A DNA stretch of 64,000 bases from Elmis aenea (taxonomy: Eukaryota; Arthropoda; Insecta; Coleoptera; Elmidae), in contig OX393579.1 of the NCBI GenBank assembly GCA_947652605.1, positions 24,077,674 through 24,141,673 of the forward strand. Direction: 5' to 3'. Positions 24,601 through 33,792 of this stretch are shown one piece after another; positions within the stretch are counted from its first letter, which is position 1, and each line of letters starts with the position of its first letter. Position numbers and translations under genes: made by a program. The notes below the pieces were generated by a model that saw only the letters and a program-made list of their open reading frames with translations, was not told the origin of the DNA and made no database searches.

Positions 24601-27600
24601 AATTTTCACATCAAATTACACAAGTTTGCCCCAATTTAAGCTTTTAAGATTAGAGGCATTCCCATATTGAGCCTTGAGCCTCTAGCCTTTTTTTAATGAG
24701 CAAAAAAATGCTAGTATTGCCACTCAAATGAAATTTTTGCCTGTTAAAATAATTTTTTTTCAAACTTTTCGTATCATAAAAATTAGAATGTTTTTGGACA
24801 CGTGTAACTTTAATACTAAACCTTAAATGAAGGTCCCTAAACAAATTTCCTATTATTTTTGCATTAACAGGTTTGATAGAAGTATGTCGCTACCACTAAG
24901 TTCACCTTTATCGAACCAAGATAGCTCCTTTGATAGCGAAACGTCAGAAGGAACTCACATTCGAAAAATGGACTTTGCATTATGTAAGTGTTTATTTTTT
25001 TAAGCCCTTGTTGTTTGTTAATATGTTGCAGTAATTGTCTAAATTTAACAAATAGCAGGTAAGTTTTTTTTAATTTGCTGTAATATAAATTACTGTTTTT
25101 AAAACTATTTTGCATGGTATCTTGGTTTTATGGACAAACCAGGTGTTATCAATAACGCTTTAAATATTGTTATTGCTTATTTTTTGAGTTACAAATTGTG
25201 AAGTAAAACAAATTTAATATATTCGTAATAATAAACAAAGCTAAATATTCAAAATTATTTAATATAATGTTACCATAATAATATACAACTTAGGAATATA
25301 ATTAAAAATAGTTAGAATGAGTTTTAAATACACCGACTGATGTTGTGGTTTGATATGGATATGTAGGCGAAGTGGGTAGTGGGCCTCGCAGCAATAGCCC
25401 CCTCATTGATGTGGAAGCCGTGTCTGACGACGAATCTGACACCCACAACAGTGTCGTAGGTCAGTGCAAATCAAATCTAACCACTTACTGTTGTCTGACT
25501 GTCGGTGTTGTCTCACTGTTGCATCTGACTGTTCTTTACTTTCTTGATGTCGTACTTCTTAACGTAGTCGATGTTACTAATAGCTACTAATTTTAGCTTA
25601 GAGTTAAGCATTGTTACGCTAATAATCTAAGTCAACTACCTTCTCAAAAATCGTATTAGTGCCTTCTTAGTGGTTTAAATAATATTATCTAAAATTTAAT
25701 TTAACCCCAAATTCTAAACAGTCATACTAACTAAATAGTCGTTATTATTAGATTGTTTCTAATACATCTCGTTGCTTTTTTTATTATAAGTGTTTTATTC
25801 TTCTAGTTCATGTTTCATTTATATACTAACCTTCTTTGTGTTTGTGTTGTGCATGTTTTTCGCGTTGATGCTTCTTACTGTATATTTAACTTTATTTTCT
25901 CTAAGACTAACTAACTAAAAAATTATATATCATAATGATCAGTGTTGCTGGTTAATTTTTACTAATTAAAATCGATTTACACACAAAAATAGCTGTTTTA
26001 TTTCATTTATTGTAAATACATTCATGTTGTGATTATAATTTAAAACTTAAAAGATTTTTTCTAAAAAGTTTGGTTAACAGTGTGAAAGTCAATTTATTAA
26101 TTTTTAAAAAATCATCTAACATTTTTATATATCAGTCTTGATAAAAGCAACAAGGTCATTATTATATTTTGTTAAATGTAGCTATAAATGTGCAAAACGA
26201 CTTATTTTAGTTGCTTTTCATATTGGACCGTTTAATTTTTTGTGTTATATAGGGGAACAGGATGTACGTGTATTGACCCTTGCTGAGCAAATTATAGCTG
26301 CTATGCCAGATCGCATTAAAGTAAGTATTTTTTAATGTGCATATTGAACATTTTCAAACGATATGATTTTGTAGAATGAGAGTGAAGATATGATGTTGGA
26401 TAATAGTCCTGGACAACCTGAAATACTTTCGTCTAGTGATGCCCTCTCTGATGTTTTCATGGAACCTCTACTTGAACAATCTGGATCAGCTTTCGATCCT
26501 CCAGAGTTTAACTTTGAATTTTCTGATCATAATTACAGGTAAACCTATTTAATTTTTAAACACATCAAGTAAATTGAGTAGGTACATGAAAATGTTTTTT
26601 TAGGTACTACGATGTTAGTACCCCTTGTTCAAGCTTGAGTCCTGCATCATCTAGTTGTCTACCTTCTCCATGCTCATTTACTCTGGATTCACCATCACCT
26701 CCTCCAACTACAGCTGATTTTTGTGAATTTTTTCAAGCCTCTAGCAGTTTGTTTGAAAAGGATTTTTCCAATCTTACTCTATCTGGTAATACAGCGTTGT
26801 ATTTTTATACAAACTGATACAAATTTTGATCTCGCTTATTGTATGAGATAGGGCATAGGTTTGCATTTGCTAAAATTGCAAAATTATGCTTACTTATAAT
26901 ATCATAACAGATTTTAGACATTTGCAGCTCATGTAATTAAATATGAAAAAATCTGAAAAATAGTTTTTTGTTTTTTTGCTGTCATTTGTTTTTATAAAAT
27001 GTATATTACCAACTGCATCTTATGTTAACATCTCAAATAATTACAAGTGTTTAAATTTTTACGTTAATCCAAAATTACAAAAAGAAAACTGGTAGATAAA
27101 AATATTTTGTTTATTGTAGAAATAAGGTATTAGGTATATTAAGTTCTATAATAGATCCTAATGAATGTTTTTAAATAAAATTTCGAATTAACTTTTTAAA
27201 AAGTTGAATAAACCATTAAATATAGAATTACAACTTGCAATAATAAACATTTAATGAAATTTTTGTAAATAAAAAAGTTATAGTGAAAAGACTACATTTC
27301 AATCAGTTCAATAGGTACAGCAATTTAAACAGTTGCGCATGGGTGAAACTGTTTTGATTAACTAATTAGCCTAAAATTTAAGATCTTTGTCAAATTTAAA
27401 CCTATGCTGAATCTTTAATAACAATTGAGATCTCAATGATCTTTAGTCTCGCCTAAATAATGTACATAACTTATTTTGCTAGATCGAGAACAAAGAGAAC
27501 TTTATGAAGCGGCCAAAATCATTCAAAAGGCCTATCGCTCATATAAAGGCCGACAACAACAAGAGCAAGATAAGGAACGTGCCGCGGCAATAATAATACA

Positions 27601-30600
27601 AAACTACTACCGACGATACAAGCAATACGCGTATTATAAACAAATGACACATGCAGCAATGGTAATACAGAATGGATTTAGATCATACTGTGAACATAAA
27701 CGGTTCAAGAAGAGCCAAGAGTCTACTGTGGGTATTCAGAACTATTATCGAAATTACAAGGAATCGAATGGGAAAGGAAGTAGGGAAGGAACACCTGCTT
27801 CTGGTCTAAAGTAAGTTCTCACCAACATTGCATTTTTTTTTAGAACAAAGTATTTGTAAACCATACAGGGTTTCTTAAGTATTGCAAAAAAAAACTGGAG
27901 GTGATTTCTGATCGAAAATGAAGAGGAGGGGTCTTTCATATAAAATTTTTTCCTTAGACGTCTCCTTTCGGAATTACACCCCCATAAAGGGGAGCGGAAA
28001 ATTAGGTTTTTATTTTATTTCTTAAATTTGGATAAATGTATAGGATATTTGGTAGATGTTTTATACTTATTAAAACGTTTCCCATAGTAATATTTTTAAT
28101 TATCACCCACCTTCACAGGGGGCTGAAAAGTGCGACCCCTGTTGTTTTTTTTTTAATTAAAACTTTTTGGTTGGTTAAAATTTTGCAACTAAAAATTTGT
28201 TTTTTGAAAGCTTGATTTATTTAAAAACTTTTTTTATTTTTTAGTTTTTCTCGGTAAACCTATCGTTTTTGAGTAAAAAATAACATAAGTAAACACGACC
28301 ATCAAATATTCCAATATAAAACGATTCATTTTGGTGGTTGCCATGGTTTTTTATGTTCATATTGGGTAGATTTGACAGATGTTATTCATTTTTGACGTTT
28401 ACGCGGCGACAACGCTATAACGCCCGTCAATTCTGCCCAATATGAACATAAACAAACCATGGCAACCACCAAAATGAATCGTTTTATGTTGGAATAATGG
28501 TTCATGTTTACTTATTTTATTTTTTACTCAAAAACGGTAGGTTTTGCGAGAAAAACTATAGAATAAAAAAAGTTTCTAAATAAATCAAGCTTTTAAAAAA
28601 CAAATTTTTAAGCTTTCAAAAAGTTCTGATAAAAAAAACCAACAGGGGTCGCACTTTTCAGCCCCCTGCGAAGGAGGGAGATGATTTCAAATTTTACTAT
28701 GGGAAACCTTTCAATAAGCATAAAACATCTACCAAATATCATTCTACATTTATCCAAATTTGAGAAATAAAATAAAAACCTAATTTTACCACTCCCCTTT
28801 AGAGGGTTGTAACACCGAAAAAAGACGTCTAAGGAAAAAAATGTATATGAAAGACACCCATTAATTTTTGATAAGGAATCGCCTCCTGATGTTTTTTGCT
28901 ATACTTAAGAAACACGCTGTATAACAGACATTCCTGTTTACTAACCAGTAATGATCCAGAATAATGTTGTATATAATTTTACTCCGTTAACATAAATATT
29001 TTTGAGTATATAAATAATCTGCCGGTCAAAAGTTTGAGATTAGTTTTTAGTTTTTCGAAAAAAGTGAAGTTATTACGAAAAATATTTTTCAAATATAAAA
29101 GACATTTTATTGAATAACATAAATACATAATATATAATTGAAATTATAAAAATTAATCACATTAAAATTGGAATTACATAAAAAAAAATCTTGGCATGCG
29201 TTCAATTAATTTTGTTGTTGTTTCTGGTGAAATACTTCTCCATTATATTAAGGACGTGATTCAAAGTTCTTTTTTTGACGAAGGACATCTTTCGCAAACC
29301 TTATCATCGAGCTCTTTCCAAACAAGCCCTATAGGATTCAGATTCGGAAATTGTGGGGGCCAAATCATGTTATTCAAGAGATCTTCTGCCTCTTTTTCTT
29401 TTAAATTGCCTCTGCACAATCTTGATTTGTGTTTAGTGTCATTTTCCTCTTGCATAGTGAACCCATCACCAATTAATTGGTCGCAGCCCAGATGATATAG
29501 CATTGGCTTCTAAATTCTTTTATACTATTTTTTTTGTACTCCTTTAATACTTATTAATTTTCCAACTCCATAGCCAGAAAAACAGCCCCAGATTATAAGA
29601 GAACCAACCCCATGCTTCACCGTTGACACCACATAGTCAGGCAAAAATTTTTTGCTCTTGCTGCGATAAACATAAATTCTTCTTGATCCAAATATTTTGA
29701 ATTTGGAGTCATCGGCCCAAATCACTTTTTTAAAATATGCTGTTTCCAATCTTGGTGGTTTAACACCAACTGCAACCTTTTGTCCTTGTTTTGAGGACAT
29801 GGCAGTGTTTTATTTCACAGCCATTTGCCCAAACAAATTAGTTTTCCTTATTGGTTGTTTTACTTAAGAGCTGGACACAGGTTTTGGTCGATTTTGCTTG
29901 AGTTGTGTGTGCGTGAATTTCGGGTGTTGTAAGGAATTACCTGACTGTGATGTTAATGGTGAAGCAGGGGGTAGTTCCCCAATAGTCTCAATGTCCTCAA
30001 TGACACATTCTTGTGCAAATTTTTCTGATACTTGGATTTTAAACCGATGAAAACTATTAAAAATATAAACAAAAAATTTAGATCTTAGGATGTCATCAGT
30101 AAATAAACAAGTGAATAAAGTAATTTTATGCTGTGTAACAATATTTATAACTTCTTTTTTAGTATTTTCTTTGAAGCACAATATCAGGAAAGATAATTAG
30201 GATTTAAAAGAATGATTTTACTTCCATTTATAAATATCTAGTGCGATCATAGATTATTTTAAAAAAATGCGAAAACTCGAAATAGCTCCGTAGAAGGGGA
30301 ATATTTTATTCCCCATTTCTGAGATTCCTGCAGTGGTTGAATAAAGTAGACAGACAGTATATAAAATTTTTAGACATTCCAGATAGCAGTATATCAAATT
30401 TATCTTTTTTTTGACATCATAGAAAGTTAAAAATATTTATTTTCGAAATATGCACAATGTTTTAAAAATTAAATCAATTTCAGTTTGCATATAAAAACCA
30501 TTTTCGTTATTGAACTAATTTTGGCATTGAATAATATATTTATGAATTACTATTTTATTTTATAGGAGAACTTATTCTCAAAGGCGTCAACACCAAGCAG

Positions 30601-33600
30601 CAAGAAAAATACAACAGTTCATGAGACAGTCGAAGAATAAGTAAGTATTTTAGTTGTTTGAAAACTTAATGTGATGTAGGTTACAAAATGCCTAAAACAA
30701 TACTGTTGCTTGAAATGATTATGTTATTTGTCAAATCAATTGTTATTGCTTTGAAATAATTAATATTTGAATCAATGTACATATAAACATGGTAATTATG
30801 CAATAGTAACTATGAAATAGTTAAGTCGGCCTTAAGGGCTCGTTTGAATACTGCAATGCCTAATTTCAGTTTGATATTTTGTTATTGCATTCTTAGTATT
30901 TGGAATGAAGAGTTAGGATCTCCGGTGAGTTATAAATCTGTTTTAAACAAGGTGTTATGATAATTGTAGACGTATTCAAATAGGATGATTCTAATTGTGT
31001 ATTCCATTTAGATTGCAGAGAGAACGAGCAGAAAGAGAGAAGCAGGGGGACCTGTCAGTGGATGCCCACCAAAAGTTTCAGTCTCTAGGGGGCAGTTCCA
31101 TCATAGGTCCAAATAGCAGGTACATAACTTGTTTTCGTTATTTATTACTAATATACAGGACTTCAACTATCAGTTCAGTTTATTTTTTTGCATATTACAT
31201 GTGTAAGAAAATAAAAGAAATCTATCCTAGTATATTTTAAAATTTTTTTAGTTGTTAGTTTATTGATCTTTCAGTAAAAATTACAGAAAATGACAAAATT
31301 GTGTTGTTTTCTATATAGGTACTCTCAGAGGGTGAGTAAATAATATGTTATCATTTATAAACAAATATTTCACTAGTAGAAAGTAATATGGGCAATTATT
31401 TCTTAAGGTTTTTGAACTTAATTTTAATTTTAAGGTACCACCATAAAGTAACCAAAAGATGCAAAAGATGAAGCTCTGATTCGAGTGTATATAAATTGGT
31501 AAATTATTCATATTCAGTTTTGTCAAAATGAAAACTGTGCAAGTTCTGGGTTGATGTTATTTTCGTTATTTAAAAGTACAATGGTTATATTTTGGACATT
31601 GTAAATATTCTTGTTACGTTAAATGTTATTAATGGTTTTTGTATTCAGTCTTTATGGAGTTGGGGTAATTTGCAAGTACACGTATAATAAAGCTTGATGA
31701 CCCGATCAACTTTAATCAACGTTCAAAATATATTTGGAAAAATAAGATGGCAAGATGTAATATTTGGTCGTTGAATTTTTGTTTTACCACTAACTAAGCC
31801 AGTTTCACACATTTGTATGAAATTAGTGCTGAGATAAAAATAAATTTTTCCTCCTCCTATTTCCAATTGTTAATTAGTACAAGGTGGATCAAATTCGACT
31901 GTTTTACGGGGTATCTCGGTTATCATAATAGTTGACTAAAAACTGTTGGGTTATTTTTTTGAGATAAACACAAGTTTGTGATCAGATTTTTTATATTACT
32001 GATCATTTTGGCACTACAAACAAAAAGTAAAATGTCATTTTTTTTTAAATTTACTACAACTTCTTCATTTATAAAAATAGAACTAATTGTTGTGCAGGTT
32101 TCTTATCAACATTTTTATGTTTAATTTTAAAAACATTTTACTTTTTTTAACGACCTTGACTTTTGAGGTATGATTGTGAACTTAATTTTTTTATGGAAAC
32201 TCTAGTAGGTCATGACTTTATATGAAAGAGCATTTTTAAGCTTCTCAAAAATACATAGTTTTATATACTTATGTGGTGCAAAAAATATCAAAGATTTGGC
32301 TCATTTTGTAAAAATTTTATTATCAAAGTTTGCCCTGATTTCATAAACAAGTGATGTTTGCAATTAATAAACAACTAAACGTCATATCTAGCAGCTGCTA
32401 TGTTTTTATCACTTACAATGTAAACTTCTAACATATTAAACTTTTCGGTGTTCAATTTTAGCCATTTTCACAATTCCACAATAAACAGTTATGAAATAGT
32501 AAATTTTCATAAACTATGAAATGTCATTTTCCGATTGAAGTGCCAAAATGGAAAGTGACATAAAAAATCTGATAGCACAAGCATGTTTATCTCAAAAAAA
32601 TAACGTAACAGTCCATTATCAGATTTTTGCTAACTATTATGGTAACCGAGATACCTAGTAAAACAATCGAATTTGGTCCACCCTGTACATATTTAAAATT
32701 AACCTTTCATGTACTGCTAAGAAATCTGCAAAACTTTTGAGACTTTAATTACAAAATCTTATAGGTACCTAAAATAATGAATCAATGAAAGATATCGATT
32801 TAAATGGATTAATAACATAATTTATCTTTGCTCTTTTTGGTTAAACGCTTACATATTGCTGTAAAATATTTTATGTTAGCGATTTAACATGTAAAATCAA
32901 ATTAATTCTTACATATTTAGTGATGGACAAATCAAAAATTGTTTTAAACTGAAACCATTAGTTTCTTGTTAATTTTTTTGCTGTTTGCTATAACTTATTA
33001 ATATGGCCCACATCAACTGTTTTAAAGAAAAGTATCATCAACTTTCTTAAATATTTTTGTTTGAACCTTTGAAAAACATATTAATTGTTTATTGCTGTGT
33101 CAAAGATTTTTTAGAAATAAATAACTAAATCAATAAAAACATATTTACATTGCCTTTTGTATGTTAATTTTGACATACATTTTAATTATTTCATATTATT
33201 CAAGCAAGAGTCAGCTTTACACCCTCAAGTCGCTGTGCTCTTGCTAGCAGCCTAAAATCCGCTGGTGTTTGTCAGGTGGTGGTGGGCTATTGATGTAGTA
33301 CGTTTTACATTTCGTCATCCTATAGTTGTTTCTTCAATGTACATACGATTTACGTGTGATATGGAACAAAACAACTCTAGGGCGAAGATTTCTAGAATAT
33401 TTTACATAATGGGTATCTGCTTATATTAAAGCAGTTTATTGAGACTGTATTAATGACTGTAGTTGTACAACTTTTTATATTTGACTGTCACATTGTTTAA
33501 TATAATCATGAAATATAATTAAAGATCATTTTCAAGTTCAAAGGCAACACGTTTTAAATGCTGATTTTTTCGCTTGATTTTGAGCGTGTTTAGCTTCAAA

Positions 33601-33792
33601 CTATGTCTTGATCTGCATAGCACGATACATGTAAATAAAACGGCGGCACCATGTCATAGTTGCATAACTACAGTTTTAAAAAAGCATATGTTATTAAAAT
33701 GAATTTAGTTTTAGTTGTTGATTGTCTTTATTTGTTGTAGATCTGATAATACAGAATTATCAGACTCAAATCATGATGGCTCCAAGAAATAA
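18598..33792 (+). CDS. Camta: Camta, calmodulin-binding transcription activator (16 exons, 5' end missing)
   Basis: Nuclear transcription factor that couples Ca2+/calmodulin to transcription. Joining 18598-18669, 18848-19039, 19098-20631, 20690-20919, 21243-21518, 21571-21899, 21973-22263, 24871-24983, 25367-25459, 26253-26320, 26375-26538, 26604-26785, 27483-27810, 30566-30640, 31012-31119 and 33741-33792 gives 4107 nt, 1368 codons plus TAA, with GT-AG at every junction and phases that agree. Counting from the first visible residue: end of the CG-1 DNA-binding domain 1-138, a long Ser/Asn/His-rich linker 139-545, TIG/IPT fold about 546-628, ankyrin repeats about 720-833, IQ motifs near 1191, 1216, 1239 and 1303 (a degenerate one near 1264), and a basic tail. 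The family normally has roughly 70-100 more N-terminal residues (nuclear signal and start of CG-1); I did not find them upstream, so no start codon is assigned. Family identity is very secure; the C-terminal exon choice is less so. Confidence 0.95.
18848..19039 (+). CDS. Camta: Camta visible exon 2 (CG-1 domain)
   Basis: 64 codons after the acceptor ttctttgcag; begins [16 protein letters not shown], continuing the CG-1 domain directly from LLQ, and ends ELEIS before gtaaaa. Includes the acidic FFSEDEPDL stretch. Phase 0 at both ends; both flanking introns are short (178 and 58 nt), usual for insects. Confidence 0.95.
19098..20631 (+). CDS. Camta: Camta visible exon 3 (CG-1 end, linker, TIG start)
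   Basis: The largest exon: 511 codons plus one base. It opens with the C-terminal CG-1 block (Cys-rich [20 protein letters not shown], residues about 118-137) and runs through a low-complexity linker rich in Ser, Asn, Gln and His with acidic patches (around [13 protein letters not shown]), a likely activation region. It ends inside the TIG fold, which starts near [15 protein letters not shown] and breaks after CYCP. The intron that follows is only 58 nt, and reading through it gives a short spurious tail, so the join to 20690 is preferred. Confidence 0.95.
20690..20919 (+). CDS. Camta: Camta visible exon 4 (TIG domain end)
   Basis: The split codon g|ca gives Ala, then [20 protein letters not shown], which completes the TIG/IPT immunoglobulin-like fold ending near FEYKLPP. 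The rest is a linker with a run resembling a helix ([17 protein letters not shown]) and a KQEP motif. Donor gtaagt. Phase in 1, out 0. Confidence 0.95.
20962..21084 (+). pseudogene. 3' tail of a non-LTR retrotransposon in a Camta intron
   Basis: Reads [20 protein letters not shown], then [20 protein letters not shown] and TAG. The W...A.DREKWR pattern ending in a short hydrophobic tail and stop is the C-terminus of RT ORFs in many insect LINEs. Lies in the intron between Camta exons 4 and 5; neither frame nor phase would fit Camta. Confidence 0.65.
21243..21518 (+). CDS. Camta: Camta visible exon 5 (start of ankyrin repeats)
   Basis: 92 codons, phase 0 in and out, acceptor ttattttag. After a conserved lead-in ([12 protein letters not shown]) comes the first ankyrin repeat, with the signature [17 protein letters not shown], then [20 protein letters not shown] and the beginning of the second repeat, DEDGFTPL. 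The preceding intron carries a LINE tail at 20962-21084. Confidence 0.96.
21571..21899 (+). CDS. Camta: Camta visible exon 6 (ankyrin repeats 2-3)
   Basis: Begins [20 protein letters not shown], which completes the second ankyrin repeat, then [20 protein letters not shown], the third. It ends in a Ser-rich stretch before an ag|gtaact donor (phase 2 out). The intron before it is 52 nt. Confidence 0.96.
21973..22263 (+). CDS. Camta: Camta visible exon 7 (Ser-rich linker)
   Basis: Acceptor catttttag; the split codon gives Arg followed by [20 protein letters not shown]. Ser/Asn-rich, no fold recognised, but clean coding through 97 codons and a gtaaga donor. Another AG lies upstream at 21935, but using it puts stops in frame. 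The following intron (22264-24870) carries several MITEs. Confidence 0.9.
22641..22871. mobile_element. Small MITE, AGCAGTTTTAACTTAAAGTGG ends
   Basis: The left arm agcagttttaacttaaagtg and the right arm cactttaagttaaaacagct are near-perfect inverted repeats about 25 bp long, some 230 bp apart. No ORF, no clear target duplication. Confidence 0.6.
23029..23613. mobile_element. Long-TIR MITE, ACAGGGTGTGTAAAAATT family, copy 2
   Basis: Homologous end to end with 9705-10336 (shared gtcgaaaatcttaatac, ccatgcttcctatggcctc, gacctcttgcagacacagca). Shorter by about 50 bp. Inside Camta intron 7. Its right end is 4 bp from the target duplication of the hAT MITE at 23625. Confidence 0.85.
23625..23832. 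mobile_element. hAT MITE CAGGGCCGGCGC, copy 2
   Basis: Exact 8-bp duplications CATTTCAT at 23617-23624 and 23833-23840; ends cagggccggcgc and gcgccggccctg are perfect inverted repeats. 208 bp, nearly identical to 17283-17489 in reverse orientation. Intact-looking non-autonomous hAT inside a Camta intron. Confidence 0.93.
24871..24983 (+). CDS. Camta: Camta visible exon 8 (linker)
   Basis: Acceptor gcattaacag, then [20 protein letters not shown] and [17 protein letters not shown], donor gtaagt. Phase 2 in, 1 out. No named domain, but frame and splice signals agree with both neighbours. Confidence 0.85.
25367..25459 (+). CDS. Camta: Camta visible exon 9 (possible in-frame cassette)
   Basis: 93 nt, phase 1 in and out. 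Reads [20 protein letters not shown] then [10 protein letters not shown], an acidic Ser-rich linker. Acceptor atatgtag is pyrimidine-poor and the donor is gtcagt. Because exons 8 and 10 would also join in frame without it, this may be skipped in some transcripts. Confidence 0.75.
   Translation, partial: AKWVVGLAAIAPSLMWKPCLTTNLTPTTVS
26253..26320 (+). CDS. Camta: Camta visible exon 10
   Basis: 68 nt. Reads (G)[20 protein letters not shown] then IK, a block conserved in animal CAMTA proteins between the ankyrin repeats and the IQ region. Donor gtaagt. Phase 1 in, 0 out. Confidence 0.92.
26375..26538 (+). CDS. Camta: Camta visible exon 11 (acidic linker)
   Basis: Acceptor ttttgtag, then [20 protein letters not shown] and an acidic/aromatic region ending EFSDHNY and a split Arg codon. 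Phase 0 in, 2 out; donor gtaaac. A candidate activation segment, by composition only. Confidence 0.9.
26604..26785 (+). CDS. Camta: Camta visible exon 12 (Ser/Pro-rich linker)
   Basis: Acceptor tttttttag, reads [20 protein letters not shown], then [18 protein letters not shown] and ends FSNLTLS before gtaata. Phase 2 in, 1 out. The aromatic [16 protein letters not shown] end matches the segment before the IQ motifs in animal CAMTAs. Confidence 0.9.
27483..27810 (+). CDS. Camta: Camta visible exon 13 (IQ motifs, calmodulin binding)
   Basis: Split codon g|at gives Asp, then [20 protein letters not shown]. Three clear IQ-type calmodulin-binding motifs follow one another: [15 protein letters not shown] (residues 1191-1205), [14 protein letters not shown] (1216-1229) and [18 protein letters not shown] (1239-1256), plus a weaker [10 protein letters not shown] (1266-1275). 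Donor gtaagt, phase 2 out. This is the calmodulin contact region expected of the family. Confidence 0.95.
27864..28922. mobile_element. 1.06-kb hairpin element in Camta intron 13, copy 1
   Basis: Starts tacagggtttcttaagtat and ends atacttaagaaacacgctgta; the arms pair over nearly their whole length (e.g. ctgaaaagtgcgacccctgt with acaggggtcgcacttttcag), the centre being near 28.4 kb. A related copy is at 58490-59509. No transposase. Within the Camta transcript it could fold into a very long stem. Confidence 0.85.
29029..29840 (-). pseudogene. Tc1-type transposase fossil (antisense in Camta intron 13)
   Basis: On the minus strand: [20 protein letters not shown] (first catalytic Asp box, usually WSDESKF), then [20 protein letters not shown], then after a frame break [13 protein letters not shown] (usually QDNDPKHTS, second Asp now altered), then [20 protein letters not shown] (third box, DLNPIExLW, with E changed). 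One end is recognisable as ctgccggtcaaaagtttgag; the other is missing. Dead. Confidence 0.85.
30566..30640 (+). CDS. Camta: Camta visible exon 14 (last IQ motif)
   Basis: 75 nt after attttatag; reads (K)[20 protein letters not shown] then QSKN, with the [15 protein letters not shown]-type motif. It lies 2.75 kb beyond exon 13, the intron between them holding two transposons. Phase 2 in and out. Confidence 0.94.
   Translation, partial: ENLFSKASTPSSKKNTTVHETVEE
30897..30924 (+). other. Camta: Candidate alternative Camta microexon (28 nt)
   Basis: A tgcattcttag acceptor and a perfect gtgagt donor bracket 28 nt that read on from exon 14 as [10 protein letters not shown]. Since 28 is not a multiple of three, inclusion would switch exon 15 to another open frame ending at 31116. 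Splice signals only; could be chance. Confidence 0.35.
31012..31119 (+). CDS. Camta: Camta visible exon 15 (C-terminal tail)
   Basis: Acceptor ttccatttag; split Lys codon, then [20 protein letters not shown] and [15 protein letters not shown]. Phase 2 in and out, 108 nt. If the upstream 28-nt microexon candidate (30897-30924) is included, the same exon is read in another frame and stops at 31114-31116. Confidence 0.85.
31319..31343 (+). other. Camta: Candidate alternative Camta 3' exon or 13-nt microexon
   Basis: After the acceptor ctatatag at 31318, the frame from exon 15 continues RYSQRVSK and stops (TAA 31341-31343). A strong gtgagt donor at 31332 would instead define a 13-nt microexon (31319-31331) that, joined to exon 16, stops almost at once. 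Either form would give a tail different from the main model. Confidence 0.35.
31878..32688. mobile_element. Long-TIR MITE in Camta intron 15, GTACAAGGTGGATCAAATTC ends
   Basis: The left arm (gtacaaggtggatcaaattc, gggtatctcggttatcataa) pairs with the right (gaatttggtccaccctgtac, ggtaaccgagatacc); pairing continues to agattttttatatt and gtgccaaaatgg. About 810 bp. TA-rich ends suggest a TA target. No ORF. Confidence 0.85.
33741..33792 (+). CDS. Camta: Camta visible exon 16 (terminal coding exon)
   Basis: Acceptor tttgttgtag; split Arg codon, then [16 protein letters not shown] and TAA at 33790-33792. The phase fits exon 15 directly. Followed by repeat-poor sequence with several AATAAA signals. 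Conservation of such a short tail cannot be judged by eye. Confidence 0.72.

Larger units (their letters stand above)
22264..24870 (+). other. Camta intron 7, repeat-rich
   Basis: 2.6 kb. Holds MITEs at 22641-22871, 23029-23613 and 23625-23832. Short inverted words acagttatcggtgcacagcatg-like near 22291 and its complement near 24493 may mark the ends of an older element, but no duplication was found. Confidence 0.55.

Noticed and set aside
33205..33290. Possible extra Camta exon (caagagtcagctttacaccc region)
   Set aside because: Somewhat exon-like composition, and it can be read for about 14 codons after exon 15, but it has a weak acceptor and caagcaagag/ctcttgctag inside forms a small inverted repeat; not supported enough.
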